Below are positions 42,600 through 44,611 of a stretch of 44,611 nt of DNA, piece by piece. This DNA comes from Methylobacterium sp. J-088 (GTDB lineage Bacteria; Pseudomonadota; Alphaproteobacteria; Rhizobiales; Beijerinckiaceae). Numbering within the stretch: position 1 is the stretch's first letter; each line of letters begins with the position of its first letter. The DNA lies in the NCBI RefSeq assembly GCF_022829295.1, contig NZ_JAKSYH010000242.1, forward strand, positions 1 through 44,611. The letters are read 5' to 3'. The notes below the pieces were generated by a model that was not told where the DNA came from, made no database searches, and worked only from the letters and a program-made list of their open reading frames with translations. The translations under genes and the position numbers were made by a program.

Positions 42600-43123
42600 G
42601 CATTCCTGCAGGCGCCATCCCCGGGCGCTGTCTCGTAAATCACCGCCAGTTTGGCGAGTTCGGGGAATTGCTGGCCCGTGTCGAACAGGGCCTCGTGCCC
42701 GAGATAGTACAGCGCCAGGAAGGCAGCGAGAGCACCACCATAGTACGCGGGCGCCCGGGCGGCGTCGCGCGCCCGCACTGTCGTCCGGGCATCATCCGCC
42801 GCGATCCCGAGCAGCACCACGATTATGCCGGAGTGCCCGATCGCGTCCACCTTACCGAACTCGAAGATCGCCGAGACGAAGATCCCCGTCAGGATCAGGG
42901 CCGCTACACGTCGCACCAGAGGCGTCCGGACCAGGGCGAAGGCCAAGGTGAACTCAATGACACCAGCGGCCTGCATGAACAGTTCAGGCGTCGCGCTCAT
43001 GGTCATCTGCGGCTTGGCGGCGAGCAGCGGATCCGTCCACTGCGGGTAGGCCCACTTCTCGACCGACGCCCGCAGCAGCGTGGCGGCGGCGGTCCAACGG
43101 ACGATGTCGAGGGGGCGTCGCAA
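42494..43123 (-). CDS. DoxX-like integral membrane protein
   Basis: A 209-residue protein with four hydrophobic helices: DIVRWTAAATLLRASVEKWA, VIEFTLAFALVRTP, RVAALILTGIFVSAIFEFGK, and AYYGGALAAFLALYYLG, separated by short loops as in the DoxX/DoxD family. The last ~36 residues are antisense to the cupredoxin gene and have a different composition, so an original earlier stop was probably lost and the frame now reads through. The start is TTG 43123, the only start after an upstream stop, with GAGGA about twelve bases before it. The convergent, overlapping layout with a cupredoxin suggests both may act in periplasmic redox or metal chemistry; this is inference. Confidence 0.65.
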   Translation of the reverse strand: MRRPLDIVRWTAAATLLRASVEKWAYPQWTDPLLAAKPQMTMSATPELFMQAAGVIEFTLAFALVRTPLVRRVAALILTGIFVSAIFEFGKVDAIGHSGIIVVLLGIAADDARTTVRARDAARAPAYYGGALAAFLALYYLGHEALFDTGQQFPELAKLAVIYETAPGDGACRNAYCTWIVSFIFGWMPHWMMKSPGSLRVKVACLPGS

Positions 43124-43322
43124 GCGATCGCCTGTTCCTCAAGGGCGGCCCTTCGTTTTTGAAGCACACGCTTCAGTCAGCCCGGCCAACTCGGATTTTA
43201 ATCCGCGCCGCCGCGTGCCCGGTGGCACGTCACGGAGACAAGGCGCTACCCACCTACGGATCACACGGGACGCGACGGGGCCGGACAGGCTGGCCCAGCC
43301 CCCGAGGAGATCAAGAAACGCC

Positions 43323-43601
43323 ATGACGACGACCCGCTACTCCGCGCTGGCCGCCGCCCTCGCCTTCACCGTCGCTGCGCTTTCGCCAGCCGCAGCCAGC
43401 CCGCGTCCCACCGCCTGGACTGGTCTTCAGCTCGACGGCGTCGAGGCCACCGGTTCGCTCGGTGCCCCGGCCGGCGGCCTATTCGGATACGACAACAACC
43501 CGGTGACTTGCCCGATGAGCTCGGCCGCCGAGGGCAACGCGAACCAGCAGCACTTCCCCGTCAAGCAGTACGGTCAGACCACCGGCGGCAACCGCTGCTG
43601 A
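43323..43601 (+). CDS. Small secreted protein, hypothetical
   Basis: A 92-residue protein with a clear signal peptide (TTTRYSALAAALAFTVAALS, cleavage near AAS). The mature part has WTGLQLDGVEATGSLGAPAG, DNNPVTCPMSS and ends GQTTGGNRC, with two cysteines that could form a disulfide. I do not recognise a family. ATG 43323 has a GAGGAG ribosome site about fifteen bases upstream; the frame runs on further upstream, but without a ribosome site. Its stop overlaps the ATG of a tiny membrane gene by one base, so the two are translated together. Confidence 0.65.
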   Translation: MTTTRYSALAAALAFTVAALSPAAASPRPTAWTGLQLDGVEATGSLGAPAGGLFGYDNNPVTCPMSSAAEGNANQQHFPVKQYGQTTGGNRC

Positions 43602-43699
43602 TGAAGCTGAAGCCTGTTTCTTACGCGATGATTGGCCTTTTCGCCTTCGCCTTGGGGGCGACGGCTTTGGGCTCGGCGCGGGCGCTGCTCGGCCTCTGA
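43601..43699 (+). CDS. 32-residue single-pass membrane peptide
   Basis: Reads MKLKPVSYAMIGLFAFALGA and TALGSARALLGL: two Lys at the start and one hydrophobic helix. ATG 43601 shares its A with the stop of the preceding secreted-protein gene (TGATG), a classic coupling arrangement. A strong hairpin follows 36 bases after its stop. Size and layout suggest a small membrane partner of the upstream protein. Nothing is known of its function. Confidence 0.5.
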   Translation: MKLKPVSYAMIGLFAFALGATALGSARALLGL

Positions 43700-43734
43700 C
43701 ACGCGGGTAGTTGAGCGTTCGCCAATCCGATGAA

Positions 43735-43762
43735 GGCCCGCCCCCACCCTCAGGGGCGGGCC
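43735..43762 (+). terminator. Strong hairpin terminator
   Basis: GGCCCGCCCC (43735-43744) and GGGGCGGGCC (43753-43762) pair perfectly around an 8-base loop. It closes the two-gene unit 43323-43699. The following bases GTCTGCGTTTATC are only mildly T-rich. Confidence 0.7.
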
Positions 43763-43979
43763 GTCTGCGTTTATCAGGCTCGCGCCGTCTTGAGCCTAGC
43801 CACTCAGCCTCCGGGCTGGATCGGCCAATGAAAAACACCCCAGGAGCGGGGCTCCCAGGGCGCTGCCGATCGAGCGGCCAGTTTGATCAGGCTGGGTATG
43901 CGAAGGTCAGCCGGATGGCTGCTCTTCGACGGCGGCGAGCGGTGGGGAGGACCAACTACCCCTCGCCCGCCACCGTGTT

Positions 43980-44001
43980 CTCCCGGCATGATGGCCGGGA
44001 G
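43980..44001 (-). terminator. Hairpin behind the outer membrane barrel gene
   Basis: CTCCCGGC and GCCGGGAG form a perfect 8-bp stem with an ATGATG loop, 18 bases after the stop of the minus-strand barrel gene. No T run on that side. Confidence 0.5.
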
Positions 44002-44019
44002 CAGCGCGACCGGATCTTA

Positions 44020-44611
44020 TTACGAGCCGAACCTGTAGTTCAGGCCGGCGCGGACTACGGCGAACTCGTCGGAGCGGCGACCGATAGCGCTGTAGGCGAC
44101 CGGGACGAGGTTGGCGGCGTTGACGATCAGGGCACCCTGGTTGCGGTTGCCGCGCTCCAAGTTGACGTACAGGCCTTCGACCTTGAACGTCACGGCCGAG
44201 GAGCGGAAGAAGTTCAGGAACGACTCGGTGGGGAGCGCGAACTCGACGCCGCCGCCGACGGCGTAGCCGGTGCGGAAGCTGTCGTTGCCGGCGTAGCCGC
44301 CGACCGAACGGTCGGCGCTGCCCGAGCCGTAGGCGAAGCCGCCGGTGCAGTACACGAGGGTGCGGTCGAAGGCGTAGCCGAGGCGGCCGCGCACGGTGCC
44401 GAAGGAGTCGAGGCCCGACAGGCCGCGCGGGTCGGTGACGTAGAAGCCGGGGGCCACGGCGCCGTTGATAATAGCGTTGTGCCGCTTTGGGCCGATGTCG
44501 GGGGACTTGGCATCGGTCTCGATGCCGCAGACCACGCAGGAGGGCGGGGGGAACTGGTAGTTTGATCCGAGCTGTGCGCCCGCGGAAGAGCCTGTCTGGG
44601 TCGCACGTCGG
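44020..44611 (-). CDS. Omp25-type outer membrane barrel, C-terminal part (cut by window edge)
   Basis: The frame is open from the right window edge, so the start is outside. The visible 196 residues contain GAQLGSNYQF, GLSGLDSFGTVRGRLGYAFD, RTLVYCTGGFAYGSG, then FKVEGLYVNLERGN and FAVVRAGLNYRFGS. These are the late strands of the porin-like Omp25/RopB barrels common in Rhizobiales. The region SCVVCGIETDAKSPDI is unusual in having a close Cys pair in what is normally a smooth loop or strand. It probably acts as an outer membrane structural protein. A hairpin terminator lies just past the stop. Confidence 0.8.
   Translation of the reverse strand, partial: RRATQTGSSAGAQLGSNYQFPPPSCVVCGIETDAKSPDIGPKRHNAIINGAVAPGFYVTDPRGLSGLDSFGTVRGRLGYAFDRTLVYCTGGFAYGSGSADRSVGGYAGNDSFRTGYAVGGGVEFALPTESFLNFFRSSAVTFKVEGLYVNLERGNRNQGALIVNAANLVPVAYSAIGRRSDEFAVVRAGLNYRFGS

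Noticed and set aside
1..44611. CRISPR arrays or rRNA genes
   Set aside because: No regularly spaced identical repeats and no rRNA-like stretches were seen on either strand.

Overview
The window is high-GC DNA from an alphaproteobacterium, most likely Methylobacterium or a close relative in the Methylobacteriaceae. The clearest markers are a mesaconyl-CoA hydratase of the ethylmalonyl-CoA pathway (38456-39499), DUF4287 and DUF2852 proteins, a class GN sortase with its VIT/vWA target, and an Omp25-type outer membrane barrel. The genus is an inference from protein families; there is no rRNA gene here.

Left part (1-7,900): a mosaic of whole genes and debris. It holds the 3' part of a hybrid sensor kinase that lacks its phospho-accepting His box, an epoxide-hydrolase-like alpha/beta hydrolase, an IS3-type transposase remnant, a large leaderless SGNH esterase with two CBM60-like modules and an Ig-like tail, a broken SMC-like ATPase between two GTGACCCTGC/CTTGGACC repeats, and a small DUF4287 gene.

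Middle part (7,900-24,500): metabolism and regulation. A minus-strand sulfite-oxidation operon encodes a Tat-exported molybdenum enzyme, a c-type cytochrome and a second molybdenum enzyme without a signal peptide. It is followed by a TonB-dependent siderophore receptor, a LysR/aldo-keto reductase divergent pair, a DUF2852 protein, an HWE-type histidine kinase, a cNMP-binding/thioredoxin-reductase-like flavoprotein lacking the CxxC pair, a LuxR-type regulator and a Crp/Fnr regulator.

A three-gene minus-strand operon (24,835-29,884) encodes a class III nucleotide cyclase with TolB-like and TPR regions, a PAP2/vanadium-haloperoxidase-fold enzyme with a glycine-rich start, and an intact subtilisin-like protease without a signal peptide. 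I know of no described system with this composition.

Right part (30,750-39,900): a sortase operon (VIT/vWA target with an LPQTG tail, class GN sortase, then an HTH regulator), a divergent SPFH plus NAD-kinase-like pair behind a promoter with a perfect 17-bp palindrome, an outer membrane barrel, a GNAT acetyltransferase, mesaconyl-CoA hydratase and YggT. A 15-bp motif (GTGCGGTTTCGTGCG) occurs both upstream of the HTH regulator and upstream of the sortase target, which suggests a small regulon.

Far right (39,900-44,611): a tRNA-Ala(CGC) gene, then a decayed stretch with an ISL3-family transposase remnant and two small candidate genes, a cupredoxin convergent with and overlapping a DoxX-like membrane protein, a pair of tiny secreted/membrane genes ending at a strong hairpin, and the 3' part of an outer membrane barrel gene cut by the window edge.
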